DNA from: Sphingobium soli
Lineage (GTDB): Bacteria > Pseudomonadota > Alphaproteobacteria > Sphingomonadales > Sphingomonadaceae
Direction of reading: 5' to 3'
DNA length: 64,000 bases
Assembly: GCF_020782245.1 (NCBI RefSeq)
Contig: NZ_JAJGNP010000002.1
Coordinates: 339,250 to 403,249 of the forward strand
This document shows positions 54,337 to 63,923 of the stretch, piece by piece (the stretch's first letter is position 1; the number at the start of each line of letters is the position of its first letter). A program made the translations under genes and the position numbers. The notes beneath the pieces were generated by a model. The model was not told the origin of the DNA and searched no databases. It saw only the letters and a program-made list of their open reading frames with translations.

Positions 54337-55548
54337 ATGCCCAAGATCATCGATGCCAAGGTCATCATCACATGTCCTGGCCGCAATTTCGTCACGCTCA
54401 AGATCATGACCGATGAGGGCGTCTATGGCCTTGGCGACGCAACGCTGAACGGTCGCGAACTGGCGGTCGCCAGCTATCTGACGGATCATGTCATTCCCTG
54501 CCTGATCGGCCGCGATGCGCATCGGATCGAGGATCTGTGGCAATATCTCTACAAGGGCGCCTATTGGCGGCGGGGCCCTGTCACCATGACCGCGATCGCG
54601 GCGGTCGATATGGCGCTATGGGACATCAAGGGCAAGATTGCCGGGCTGCCGGTTTATCAATTGCTGGGCGGGGCGAGCCGCGAGGGCGTGATGGTCTATG
54701 GCCATGCCAACGGCACCACGATCGAGGACACCGTCAAGGTCGCCTTGGATTATCAGGCACAAGGCTATAAGGCGATCCGCCTGCAATGCGGCGTGCCGGG
54801 CATGGCCAGCACTTATGGCGTCAGCAAGGACAAATATTTCTACGAGCCAGCCGACGCGGACCTGCCGACCGAGAATATCTGGAACACGTCAAAATATCTG
54901 CGGATCGTGCCCGAATTGTTCAAGGCGGCGCGCGAGGCTCTGGGATGGGACGTGCACCTGCTGCACGACATCCATCACCGCCTGACACCGATCGAGGCGG
55001 GACGGCTGGGCAAGGACCTGGAACCCTATCGCCCCTTCTGGCTGGAGGATGCGACGCCTGCCGAAAATCAGGAAGCGTTCCGTCTGATCCGCCAGCATAC
55101 CACGGCGCCGCTTGCGGTAGGCGAGATCTTCAATTCGATCTGGGACGCCAAGGACCTGATCCAGAATCAGCTGATCGACTATATTCGCGCGACGGTAGTC
55201 CATGCCGGCGGCATCACGCACTTGCGGCGCATTGCGGCGCTGGCCGATTTGTATCAGATCCGCACCGGCTGTCATGGCGCGACCGACCTGTCGCCGGTGT
55301 GCATGGCCGCCGCCCTGCATTTCGACCTCAGCGTGCCCAATTTCGGCATCCAGGAATATATGCGCCATACGCCGGAAACGGACGCGGTCTTCCCCCATGC
55401 CTACACGTTCGCAGACGGCATGATGCATCCGGGCGACCAGCCGGGCCTGGGCGTCGATATCGACGAGGATCTGGCGGCAGGATACGAATATAAGCGCGCG
55501 TTTCTGCCGGTGAACCGGCTGGAGGACGGGACCATGTTCAATTGGTGA
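54337..55548 (+). CDS. manD: Mannonate dehydratase (ManD, enolase superfamily)
   Basis: A 403-residue enzyme that dehydrates D-mannonate to 2-keto-3-deoxygluconate. Residues match the characterised Novosphingobium ManD with a shift of one: Arg148, Tyr160, Asp211 and His213 (in [10 protein letters not shown]), Glu237 (WLEDATPAE), Glu263 (AVGEIFNS). The C-terminal region has [13 protein letters not shown] and [19 protein letters not shown]. It replaces the unrelated UxuA of E. coli in this pathway. Fourteen bases after the second GH3 gene. Confidence 0.93.
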   Translation: MPKIIDAKVIITCPGRNFVTLKIMTDEGVYGLGDATLNGRELAVASYLTDHVIPCLIGRDAHRIEDLWQYLYKGAYWRRGPVTMTAIAAVDMALWDIKGKIAGLPVYQLLGGASREGVMVYGHANGTTIEDTVKVALDYQAQGYKAIRLQCGVPGMASTYGVSKDKYFYEPADADLPTENIWNTSKYLRIVPELFKAAREALGWDVHLLHDIHHRLTPIEAGRLGKDLEPYRPFWLEDATPAENQEAFRLIRQHTTAPLAVGEIFNSIWDAKDLIQNQLIDYIRATVVHAGGITHLRRIAALADLYQIRTGCHGATDLSPVCMAAALHFDLSVPNFGIQEYMRHTPETDAVFPHAYTFADGMMHPGDQPGLGVDIDEDLAAGYEYKRAFLPVNRLEDGTMFNW

Positions 55549-55635
55549 TCCACCAAGGCTGGTTGGGGGCGGGCCGCCTGCACGCCGCCAGCACCCTTCG
55601 CTCTTACGATTATCGCGCCGCCTGAGGAGAGTGAA

Positions 55636-56925
55636 ATGGCCACCATGCCCAAGCCATCAGGGAAAGTCCGCTGGATCGTTTGCGCGCTGCTCTTCGCGGC
55701 GGTCGTCCTGAGCTATATCGACCGGCTGGTTCTGCCGACGCTGAAGCCCGATCTACAGGCCCGTTACGGCTGGAGTGAGAGCGGGTATGCCGATCTCGCC
55801 ATCTGGTTTCAGGCGGGCTACGGCATCGCCTATGTGGCGTTCGGGCGCCTCATCGACCGCATAGGCGCGCGCGCTGGTTATGCGCTTGCGGTCTCGCTCT
55901 GGACCATCGGACATGTCGCGCACATCTTCTTTACCTCAACGGCGGGTATGTTGCTGGCACGCATTCCGCTGGCAATCGGCGAAGCGGGCACCTTTCCCGC
56001 CGCTATTGCCGCGACCAACGAGTGGTTCCCGAAGAAGGAGCGGGCGCTGGCCATCGGCATCTTCAACGCGGGGTCCAATGTCGGCGCGATCCTGACACCG
56101 CTTGTGGTGCCGGTCATCGCGGTGACGCTGGGTTGGCGGTGGGCCTTCATTCTGACAGGATTACTCACGGTTATCTGGCTGGCGGCATGGCTCGGCTTTT
56201 ATCGCCGACCGCGCGAGAAGAAGGGGCTAACGGCAGAGGAACTGGCCTGGATCGAAACCGACCCTGTCGAGGAACAGCGGCCGGTCAAATGGGTGACCCT
56301 GTTCCGGCACCGGCAAACCTGGGCCTATATGGCGGGGCGTTTTCTGATCGACCCGGTCTGGTGGACCTTTCTTTTCTGGCTGCCTGACTTCTTCAACAAG
56401 CAATATGGCGTCAAGATGCTGGACTTCGGTCCACCTTTGATCGCCGTCTACCTGCTGGCGGATGTCGGATCGGTGGCGGGCGGTTGGGCGTCCTCGCGGT
56501 TCATGGGTCGGGGCTGGAGCGTCAATCGCTCGCGCAAGGCGGCAATGTTCCTCGCCGCGCTTTGCGCCGTACCGATCGCCTTTGCCGCACAGGCTCCCAG
56601 CATGTGGGTCGCGGTGGGATTGATCGGCCTCGCCTGCGCAGGGCATCAAGGGTTTTCGGCCAATCTCTATGCCCTGCCGGGGGACGTTTTCCCTCGCTGG
56701 ATGGCCGGGTCCGTGGTCGGTCTAGGCGGGCTGGCCGGTGCGATCGGCGGCATGCTGATGGCGAAATTTGCGGGCATCATCCTGGAAACGGTTGGCAGCT
56801 ACGGCCCAATCTTCATGGTCGCATCCTGCGCCTATCTGGTCGCCCTTTTGACCATCCATATCATAATCCCGCGTTATCAGGTCGTTGTCACCGATGTCAC
56901 GCCTGGCCAAGGAGCTTCAGCTTGA
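55636..56925 (+). CDS. MFS transporter, probable hexuronate (ExuT-like)
   Basis: A 429-residue anion:cation symporter-type MFS protein with 12 hydrophobic helices. It begins with VRWIVCALLFAAVVLSYIDR, and GEAGTFPAAIAATNEWFPKKERALAIGIFNAGS is the family motif (helix 4-5). The PDxxD-like linkers and the second half are normal. Next to uronate genes the likely substrate is glucuronate or an aldobiouronic acid. GGAG before the ATG. Its stop overlaps the uxaC start. Confidence 0.9.
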   Translation: MATMPKPSGKVRWIVCALLFAAVVLSYIDRLVLPTLKPDLQARYGWSESGYADLAIWFQAGYGIAYVAFGRLIDRIGARAGYALAVSLWTIGHVAHIFFTSTAGMLLARIPLAIGEAGTFPAAIAATNEWFPKKERALAIGIFNAGSNVGAILTPLVVPVIAVTLGWRWAFILTGLLTVIWLAAWLGFYRRPREKKGLTAEELAWIETDPVEEQRPVKWVTLFRHRQTWAYMAGRFLIDPVWWTFLFWLPDFFNKQYGVKMLDFGPPLIAVYLLADVGSVAGGWASSRFMGRGWSVNRSRKAAMFLAALCAVPIAFAAQAPSMWVAVGLIGLACAGHQGFSANLYALPGDVFPRWMAGSVVGLGGLAGAIGGMLMAKFAGIILETVGSYGPIFMVASCAYLVALLTIHIIIPRYQVVVTDVTPGQGASA

Positions 56926-58334
56926 CCAAAATTTTGCGTCTGCATCCCGACCGCCTGTTTCCGTCCGATTCGGCGACGCGGGACATCGCAAGGCGGCTTT
57001 ATGGGTCGGTCAAGGACCTGCCGATCATCAGCCCGCACGGCCACACGGACCCACGATGGTTTGCCTATGACCGGCCCTTCGCCAATCCGGCCGAATTGCT
57101 GATCATACCGGACCATTATGTGTTTCGCATGCTGTACAGCCAGGGCGTCCCGCTGGAGGATCTGGGCATAGCCACCATGGATGGCAGCCCCACAGCAAAC
57201 GATCCGCGGGCGATCTGGCGACGCTTTGCCGAACGTTATCACCTGTTTCGCGGAACGCCGTCGCGGCTGTGGCTCGACTGGGTTTTCGCTGAGGCCTTTG
57301 GCATAGATGTTCGTCTGGAGGCGGCGACGGCCGATCATTATTATGACGTGATAGATGCCGCCCTTGCGACCGATGCCTTCCGGCCGCGCGCGCTGTTCGA
57401 GCGCTATAATATCGAGGTGATTGCAACGACCGAGGGGCCGCTTGACCCGCTCGATCATCATCGCGCGATCCGGGAGTCCGGCTGGAGCGGCAAGGTCGTG
57501 ACCGCCTACCGTCCCGATCCGGTGCTCGATCCCGACGATCCCAGGTTCATCGATAATGTGAAGCGCTTTTGCGCGATGGCGGGAGAGGATGTCGGCTATG
57601 CAGGCTATCTGCGCGCGCATGAAAAAAGACGCGCCGATTTCCGCGCGGCGGGTGCGACGTCGACCGACCACGGCCATCCGAGCGCCTTCACTGTTAACCT
57701 GCCCCAGCAGGAGGCCGAAGCTTTGTTCGCCAAAGTGGTCAGTGGGCCAGTGAGCGCCCGGGATGCCGAACTGTTCCGGGGACATATGCTGGTTGAGATG
57801 GCGCGCATGTCGACCGAAGACGGCATGGTGATGCAATTGCATCCCGGCGTGCATCGGAACCATAATGACGCAGTGCGCGCGCGGTTCGGCAAGGACAAGG
57901 GCGCGGACATTCCGACTGCCGGCGAGTTCGTGACCTCCCTGAAGCCTTTGCTGGACCTTTATGGCAATGATCCGCGCCTCACCCTCATTCTCTTCACATT
58001 GGACGAGGACGTCTACTCGCGCGAACTGGCGCCGCTGGCGGGTCATTATCCCGCCTTGCGTCTGGGGCCGCCCTGGTGGTTCCACGACAGCCCAGAAGGC
58101 ATGCGCCGCTTTCGCGAACGGATGACCGAAACCGCCGGATTCTACAATAGCGTCGGGTTCAATGACGACACGCGCGCTTTTCTGTCGATCCCGGCGAGGC
58201 ATGACGTTGCGCGGCGGATGGATTGCGGTTGGCTGGCTCAACTGGTCGCCGAACATCGTCTGGAAGAGGATGAGGCATTCGAGCTTGCGCGCGCGCTGGC
58301 CTATGATCTGCCGAAGCAGGCGTATAAGCTGTGA
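56922..58334 (+). CDS. uxaC: Uronate (glucuronate) isomerase
   Basis: A 470-residue amidohydrolase-fold isomerase converting D-glucuronate to D-fructuronate. Motifs: DLPIISPHGHTDPRWFAYD with the metal His pair, TEGPLDPLDHHRAI, and MQLHPGVHRNHND. Translation begins with TTG at 56922 (AAGGAG 8 bases before); TTGA overlaps the transporter stop. The frame is open as far as 56484 but the earlier part is only the transporter in another frame. Confidence 0.93.
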   Translation: MTKILRLHPDRLFPSDSATRDIARRLYGSVKDLPIISPHGHTDPRWFAYDRPFANPAELLIIPDHYVFRMLYSQGVPLEDLGIATMDGSPTANDPRAIWRRFAERYHLFRGTPSRLWLDWVFAEAFGIDVRLEAATADHYYDVIDAALATDAFRPRALFERYNIEVIATTEGPLDPLDHHRAIRESGWSGKVVTAYRPDPVLDPDDPRFIDNVKRFCAMAGEDVGYAGYLRAHEKRRADFRAAGATSTDHGHPSAFTVNLPQQEAEALFAKVVSGPVSARDAELFRGHMLVEMARMSTEDGMVMQLHPGVHRNHNDAVRARFGKDKGADIPTAGEFVTSLKPLLDLYGNDPRLTLILFTLDEDVYSRELAPLAGHYPALRLGPPWWFHDSPEGMRRFRERMTETAGFYNSVGFNDDTRAFLSIPARHDVARRMDCGWLAQLVAEHRLEEDEAFELARALAYDLPKQAYKL

Positions 58335-59827
58335 CGCGACTGTCTCGGCATCATCTGCAATCCCTGCCACATGATGTCCGGCGTCCTTCCTATGACCGCG
58401 CGGCGGTGCGGGCGGGCGTCGTCCATCTGGGCATCGGCGCATTTCATCGAGCGCATCAGGCGGCCATTTTCGAAGAGGCGCTCAATGCCGGTGATTTGCG
58501 CTGGGGCATCATCGCGGCATCTCTGCGTTCGCCCGCCGTGCGGGACCAGATGGCCCCGCAGGACGGCCTCTACACCATGCTGGTGCGCGACGGTTCGGCG
58601 GATCGGGCGCAGGTGATCGGCGCAGTCCGCCAGGTAATCGTCGCGCCAGAGGACCCCGAAGCGTTGCTGGCGGCGCTGACAGCGCCGGATACGCATATCG
58701 TCACGCTGACCGTGACGGAGAAGGGCTACAAGCTCGATCCAGCCACAGGAGGCTTGGTTGAGGGGGATGCCCAGGTCGCGGCTGATTTAGTGTCCTTGAA
58801 GGCACCGCAGACCGCGCCGGGCTATTTGGTTGCGGCCCTGGCGCGGCGCAAGAAGGAAGGGCTCACGCCCTTTACCGCGATTAGTTGCGACAATTTGCCG
58901 CATAATGGGCAGCGGCTGCGCGGTGCGGTCCTGGACCTGGCGCGGAGGCATGACCCTGCGCTGGCGGACTGGATCGCAGCGGAAGGCGCGTTCCCCGAAA
59001 CGATGGTGGACAGGATCGTGCCAGCGACGACGGCGGATGATGTTGCTGCACTTGGCAGGCGTCTGGGCGTGGAAGACCAGGCAATGGTCAAGACCGAACC
59101 CTTTTCGCAATGGGTGATACAAGACTGGTTTTGCGGTCCGCGCCCGGCATTCGGGGCCGGCGTGCAGGTGACAGCCGCGGTCGCGCCCTGGGAAGAGGCG
59201 AAGCTGCGCCTTTTGAACGGGGCGCATAGCGGCATTGCTTATCTAGGCGGGCTTGCTGGTATCGATCATGTTCACGAAGTGTTGACGTTGCCTGAGGCGC
59301 GCACCTTCGTCGAGGCATTGTGGGATGAGGCGGAAGCAACCCTGACGCCGCCGCCCGAACTGGATGTCGCGGCCTATCGTCGCGACCTGATGGCGCGCTT
59401 TGACAATCCGACGTTGCGACATCGAACGCGACAGATCGCCATGGACGGCAGCCAGAAGTTGCCGCAGCGGCTGCTGGCGCCGATCGCGGCCAGGTTGGAA
59501 GAGGGACAGGGTGTCGACGCCCTGTCGCTGGCGGTCGCCGCCTGGATTCGCTGGCAGGCGGGTGTCGACGATCAAGGCGCAGGGCATGTCGTGGATGATC
59601 CGCTGGCCCGTCCCATCGCTGAGGCGCTGTCCGGCGCAAGCGATAGTCGCGGGCGGGTCGACGCCATCCTTGCGCTGGGCGCGATCGTACCGCCGAAGCT
59701 GGCTGAGCATGCTGCGTGGAGAGAGACGTTGATGAAGTGGTTGAGCGTCCTGGAAACCCATGGCGCGCGCGCTGCTCTGGCAAAATTGCGGAGTGAGAAA
59801 GATGCGGCTCCGGTCGTCGTTTCATGA
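58331..59827 (+). CDS. uxuB: Mannitol dehydrogenase-family fructuronate reductase
   Basis: A 498-residue polyol/uronate dehydrogenase of the long-chain family. N-terminal VVHLGIGAFHRAHQA is the dinucleotide motif; C-terminal MVKTEPFSQWVIQDWF and KLRLLNGAHSGIAYLG contain the catalytic Lys and Asn/His. Given uxaC and manD on either side it should reduce D-fructuronate to D-mannonate. Start is GTG at 58331, overlapping the uxaC TGA. Confidence 0.9.
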   Translation: MTRLSRHHLQSLPHDVRRPSYDRAAVRAGVVHLGIGAFHRAHQAAIFEEALNAGDLRWGIIAASLRSPAVRDQMAPQDGLYTMLVRDGSADRAQVIGAVRQVIVAPEDPEALLAALTAPDTHIVTLTVTEKGYKLDPATGGLVEGDAQVAADLVSLKAPQTAPGYLVAALARRKKEGLTPFTAISCDNLPHNGQRLRGAVLDLARRHDPALADWIAAEGAFPETMVDRIVPATTADDVAALGRRLGVEDQAMVKTEPFSQWVIQDWFCGPRPAFGAGVQVTAAVAPWEEAKLRLLNGAHSGIAYLGGLAGIDHVHEVLTLPEARTFVEALWDEAEATLTPPPELDVAAYRRDLMARFDNPTLRHRTRQIAMDGSQKLPQRLLAPIAARLEEGQGVDALSLAVAAWIRWQAGVDDQGAGHVVDDPLARPIAEALSGASDSRGRVDAILALGAIVPPKLAEHAAWRETLMKWLSVLETHGARAALAKLRSEKDAAPVVVS

Positions 59828-59846
59828 TGGTTTTGAAAGGTTGAAG

Positions 59847-61076
59847 ATGAACCGTTGGTCCGCCCTTCTCCTGCCGCTCGCACTGTCGGCGACTCCGATC
59901 GCGCACGCCAGGGACTGTTCGGCTGACTGGGTTTCCGCCTGGGCATCCTCGCAATTCCGCCCAACCGGCGACGCGGAATTGCCGTCGGGCACATTGCGGG
60001 ACCAGACCTTGCGTCAGATCGTACGGCCATCGATGGATGGGAACCGGATCCGGGTGCGGTTTTCCAATGTTGCCGGGACCAGGCCCTTGCAGATCGCCGG
60101 TGCCAGCATCGCCCGTGCGCAATCTTCGGGATCGCCGACTATCGATGCCGCAACATCGATGCCACTGCGGTTTGACGGGCGGGCTGCGGTGATCATCCCG
60201 GCCGGTGCGGACTATTTGTCTGATCCAGTCGATATGCCTGCCAAGGCGCTGGAGACGATCGCGATCTCGCTCCACTATGATGGTGAGCCGGAACAGACAT
60301 CGCATCCCGGTTCGCGCGCCACATCCTGGCATATGCCAGGCGATCATTTGAGCGATGCGACAATGGCGGGCGCGGCGCATTTCGATCACTGGTTCAATCT
60401 TGCGGCGCTGGAGGTCGAGCCCTGCGCGCCGTCCCGGCTGATCGTGGCGCTTGGCGACTCGATCACCGATGGCAAGGGATCGACGACGAACGGTAATGAC
60501 CGCTGGACGGATGTGCTGGCGAAGCGGCTCCAGGCGGATCCGCAGCGGCCCGGCATCGCCATCGTCAATCAGGGGATTGGCGGCAACCGACTGCTCAATG
60601 ACGGGCTCGGCCCCAACGCGCTGGCGCGGCTGGACCGTGACGTGCTGGCGCAACCGGGGGTTACGCATCTGATCGTACTGGAAGGAATCAATGACCTGGG
60701 AACGCTGACGCTTGAGGCTCCGGTCAGTCAGGCGGAGCATGACGCGCATGTCGCACGGATCATCGGCGCCTATCGCCAGATCATCGCGCGCGCCCGCGCC
60801 AAGGGCATCAAGGTGATCGGCGGAACGATCATGCCGTTCGTCGGCAATGGTTATTACCACGCAAACCGCGACAACGAAGCCGACAGGCAGGCGGTCAATG
60901 CATGGATCAGGACGCCCGGGCATTTCGATGCAGTGGTCGATTTCGACCGGGTGATGCGGGATCCGGTGAAGCCGGAGCGATTGCTACCGGCCTATGACGA
61001 TGGCGATGCGCTGCATCCATCGCCCGCCGGTTATCGAGCCATGGGGGACGCGATACCGCTCAACCTGTTCGACTGA
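59847..61076 (+). CDS. Exported SGNH/GDSL esterase
   Basis: A 409-residue hydrolase with signal peptide MNRWSALLLPLALSATPIAHA. The blocks are GDSITDG (Ser), GGNRLLNDG, EGINDLG (Asn) and DALHPSPAGY (Asp/His). Length and the N-terminal beta-sandwich (RPTGDAELPSGTLRDQTLRQ) fit the acetylxylan-esterase-like SGNH group. Its place at the end of the xylan operon suggests removal of acetyl groups from xylan. AAAGG before ATG at 59847. Confidence 0.85.
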   Translation: MNRWSALLLPLALSATPIAHARDCSADWVSAWASSQFRPTGDAELPSGTLRDQTLRQIVRPSMDGNRIRVRFSNVAGTRPLQIAGASIARAQSSGSPTIDAATSMPLRFDGRAAVIIPAGADYLSDPVDMPAKALETIAISLHYDGEPEQTSHPGSRATSWHMPGDHLSDATMAGAAHFDHWFNLAALEVEPCAPSRLIVALGDSITDGKGSTTNGNDRWTDVLAKRLQADPQRPGIAIVNQGIGGNRLLNDGLGPNALARLDRDVLAQPGVTHLIVLEGINDLGTLTLEAPVSQAEHDAHVARIIGAYRQIIARARAKGIKVIGGTIMPFVGNGYYHANRDNEADRQAVNAWIRTPGHFDAVVDFDRVMRDPVKPERLLPAYDDGDALHPSPAGYRAMGDAIPLNLFD

Positions 61077-61136
61077 TCGCGCTGTGGAGCAGTCTGGAGC
61101 ATTCTTCTGGGGAATCTGTCAGCTGACACAAAGAAA

Positions 61137-61334
61137 GGTCAAGCAGTAGCGACCCATCGCCCCCGCTATGACAAGCGCGCCACCTGCGGCACCCGGTTCA
61201 CGCGCAAGGGTGTGCCTCTGTTCCAGATCGGTGGTTGGCTTGACCACTCCGATGCGCGGACGACGGAGCGTTACAGCCATCACCATCCCGATTTTCGAGG
61301 GGAGGCACTTGATGCTTTCAACCGCCGAAATTGA
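61137..61334 (+). pseudogene. C-terminal remnant of a tyrosine integrase
   Basis: About 65 codons, frame starting before 61137 and ending in TGA at 61332-61334. The reading TRKGVPLFQIGGWLDHSD followed by TTERYSHHHPDFRG is the C-terminal block of a phage-type integrase with the H-S and Tyr motifs (LGHS-like LDHS, and ERYSH). The N-terminal catalytic Arg part is missing. It precedes the att site, so an older integrase gene was probably left here. Confidence 0.75.
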
Positions 61335-61407
61335 TAATAGCATGCATATTACCGCACACCCGTGGCTGTGTTGGCTTCGTTCGGGTCGGCTAAGTGATTG
61401 AAATAAT

Positions 61408-61452
61408 GGTGCACCCAAGTGGATTCGAACCACTGGCCTTTGCCTTCGGAGC
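61408..61452 (-). other. tRNA 3'-end copy, probable att site of the integrative element
   Basis: Read on the minus strand: anticodon loop CTCCGAA, anticodon-stem 3' side, variable bases, T-arm AGTGGTTCGAATCCACT, acceptor TGGGTGC, A, CCA. The loop suggests an anticodon CCG (Arg). The 5' half (plus-strand side beyond 61452) does not fold, so this is only the 3' part, as left behind by an integrase that crosses over in the anticodon loop. The complete tRNA would be outside the window. Confidence 0.75.
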
Positions 61453-61628
61453 ACTAACTACAACGCTACGCCAGGCTTTTCAATCCCACGCCAGAGCACG
61501 ATAACTCATTGTTTTACATTGATTTATTGACAGAACAGGCATTCCGGGCTACGCAAAAACATTCCACAGCTTCCGATCTGCTGGTGAGTTTTTGGTGAGT
61601 TTTCTGAGCCCGCTCTAGCGAGGTAAAC

Positions 61629-62993
61629 ATGGCAAAACTGACAAAGACCGTCGTCGACAAGGCCGAGCCGCGAAACCGGCAATATACGATCTGGTGCAGC
61701 GATCTGAAGGGCTTTGGCGTGTTCGTGATGCCTTCTGGCACACGAACCTATTTCGTTGATTACCGTAATGCGAACAATGTCCGGCGCCGGATGAAGCTCG
61801 GCCGCCACGGCCCCGTTACCGCCGACCAGGCTCGGACACTGGCGATCCAGGCGCTCGCCGATGTCTCCAAGGGCAGCGACCCGCTCGAAGACCGCAACAG
61901 TGTCCGCAAGGCAATCTCGGTGAAGGAGCTTTGCGAACTGTATATCGCCGAGCTGGAAGCGGGCCGAATTCTCGGCAAGGGCGGCCGGCCCAAGAAGGCC
62001 AGCACCAAGGTCACCGATCTCGGCCGGATCAACCGTCACATCATCCCGTTGCTCGGCAGGAAACGCGTCACCCACGTCACCAAGGCGGATGTGACGGCGA
62101 TGATGAAGGACATCATGGCCGGCAAGACGCGCACCAACGAGAAGACAAAAAAGCTGCGTGGAAAATCGATCGTCCGCGGCGGTCTCGGGGCCGCGAGCCG
62201 CACGGTCGGGCTGTTGGGCGGCATCTTCTCCTATGCGCGCGACGAACTGGGCATCATCGAAATCAATCCCGCGCACGGAGTTCGCAAGCCCAAGGATGCC
62301 GTGCGGAAGCGTCGGCTGAACGAGGAGGAGTATCGGACTCTCGGCCGCATCCTTGCGAAGGCAGCCGAGGACCAGCGTTATGCGCGCACCGTCGACATCA
62401 TTCGGCTGCTCGCCATGTCGGGCTGTCGTCGCGGTGAAATCATCGAAGTGCGAAAGGCCGAAATCGACACGATCGAAAGCGCCTTTCGGTTCGAGGACAC
62501 GAAGGAAGGCCAGTCCGTCCGTCCGATGGGCCTGCCCATCGCCGAGTATTTCGACGAACGGGACATGGACGGCGACAGCCCCTATGTGTTCCCCGGCGAA
62601 AGAAACCCGGACGGGCCGTTTGGCAGCTTCCCCAGGCATTGGGAGAAGATCTTCGCCGAGACCGAACTGGCCGACCTCACCGCCCATGTGCTGCGTCACA
62701 GCTTCGCCAGCATCGCCAACGATCTTGGGTTCACCGAGATCACGATCGCGGCGCTGCTCGGCCATGCGTCGGGTTCGATCACGAGCCGCTATGTGCATAC
62801 ACTCGATGCGGCGCTCGTCATGGCCGCCGATACGGTATCGGGATACATTCAGGCGCTTTTGGATGGCAAGTTGCTGTCGCGCAGCCACTATGCGCTTGAT
62901 CGCGGTTCCCGAAAGGCGGCGTTGGCGCGATTTTTATCGCCTCAATCTGACCCGACCAATCACCCCGAAGGAACGGAGCGCCTGGCAGCCTAA
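61629..62993 (+). CDS. Tyrosine integrase of an integrative element
   Basis: A 454-residue integrase of the P4/DUF4102 type. N-terminal arm-binding domain to about residue 95 (KGFGVFVMPSGTRTYFVDYR), then SAM-like domain, then the catalytic domain with SGCRRGEIIEV (Arg), ADLTAHVLRHSFASIAND (His-x-x-Arg), LGHASGSITSRYVHTLD (His and Tyr). All four key residues are present, so it looks active. GAGGT before ATG at 61629. It lies 177 bases after the tRNA 3' copy and reads into the element. Confidence 0.94.
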   Translation: MAKLTKTVVDKAEPRNRQYTIWCSDLKGFGVFVMPSGTRTYFVDYRNANNVRRRMKLGRHGPVTADQARTLAIQALADVSKGSDPLEDRNSVRKAISVKELCELYIAELEAGRILGKGGRPKKASTKVTDLGRINRHIIPLLGRKRVTHVTKADVTAMMKDIMAGKTRTNEKTKKLRGKSIVRGGLGAASRTVGLLGGIFSYARDELGIIEINPAHGVRKPKDAVRKRRLNEEEYRTLGRILAKAAEDQRYARTVDIIRLLAMSGCRRGEIIEVRKAEIDTIESAFRFEDTKEGQSVRPMGLPIAEYFDERDMDGDSPYVFPGERNPDGPFGSFPRHWEKIFAETELADLTAHVLRHSFASIANDLGFTEITIAALLGHASGSITSRYVHTLDAALVMAADTVSGYIQALLDGKLLSRSHYALDRGSRKAALARFLSPQSDPTNHPEGTERLAA

Positions 62994-63088
62994 TCCTGTT
63001 TCCCGCTCATCCGGTAGAATTCGGCAACCTCAGGGATGTCGGCTAGCGACGTCAGGAAGGCGCGATCGACCGAGATCACGGCCTCCAT
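62990..63088 (-). CDS. Small 32-residue open frame overlapping the DUF3732 stop
   Basis: The ATG at 63088 overlaps the TAA of the DUF3732 frame (TAATG). It reads MEAVISVDRAFLTSLADIP and about a dozen more residues, ending in TAG at 62990, four bases inside the integrase stop region. It may be the truncated start of a third gene of the system or a chance frame; no function assigned. Confidence 0.3.
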   Translation of the reverse strand: MEAVISVDRAFLTSLADIPEVAEFYRMSGKQD

Positions 63089-63923
63089 TAGTTTCGCATC
63101 GGCCAGTTGAGCGGGATCAGTGCGTTGCCCGAACCACGCGTCCAGCGCTCGCGCGTGGCCGCCACATAGCGCGGGTCGTCCTCGAAATAGGCATGTTCGA
63201 TAAGCAGCACTTGGAGACCGTTCAGGCGCGCCACCTCTTTGAAGAGGAAATCGATGTGACGGCGCATCGCTTTGATGTCCTCATCCTCCTCGCCGCCGGA
63301 GATGGTCTTCTCATCCTCATCGACCGACTGCGCCGGGAAATAGGGGCGGCTGATCTGGTCGAGCACGAGAATGCCTGGCACCGGGGCATCCGTTTCGCCG
63401 AAATAGCGCTGCAGGCCGAAGGCGAGCGCGATGTGGATGGCGAGATAATTCTGGTCAGACCCCACATCCGGCATCCGTAGCATCGGCCCCCTGCCTCCGG
63501 CCTCAATCACGCGAACCTCCGGCTCCTTTGAGGAAAAATAGAGTTCCGATCCGACACAGGGCGCTACCGTCGGCAGATAGGACAGCGCCTCCGAGGCATA
63601 TTGCGAGATTTTCCCCTCTGCACGCTTTAGGCGGATCTCCTTGCTCTCCCGATCGACCTGCGCCTCCAACTGCGCGATCTCATTTCGTAGTACGGCCAGA
63701 TCGACGCCCGACTTCCGCGGCTCGTCCGCGTTCATCTGCAGGAAGAAGGAGATTTTGCCCTGTAAATGGGCCCGCGCCTGCGCGACAGTCGCAAGGCGCT
63801 GTGTCTCATCGGTTTGGCGTAGCCAGCTTGTTATCTTTTCGTCCGTCTCCCGCAAGCTTCGGTTGAAGCTGTTGATCTCGGTTGTCAGGGCCTCGTCATG
63901 TTCGACTAACTGTGGGCGTACCC
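63088..63923 (-). pseudogene. DUF3732-type ATPase, C-terminal part (gene cut by insertion)
   Basis: About 275 codons of an ABC-type ATPase C-terminal half. Coiled-coil stretch (residues around RNEIAQLEAQVDRESKEIRLK), then MPDVGSDQNYLAIHIALAFG (signature-like) and LVLDQISRPYFPAQ (Walker B-like), the DUF3732 hallmark, and VLLIEHAYFEDDPRY (switch His). The Walker A region and the N-terminal half are missing since the sequence upstream (right of 63924) changes to an insertion-sequence end. DUF3732 proteins belong to ABC-ATPase conflict systems with small partners. No ATG is present in the remaining part at its expected place. Confidence 0.7.

Larger units (their letters stand above)
61077..61628. 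other. Intergenic region with integration scars
   Basis: About 550 bases between the esterase and the integrase. They hold an integrase 3' remnant (61137-61334) and a tRNA 3'-end copy (61408-61452). No intact gene. Confidence 0.7.

Noticed and set aside
61408..61480. Complete tRNA gene
   Set aside because: Only the 3' half folds; the anticodon stem has no 5' partner and there is no D-arm, so it is an att copy.
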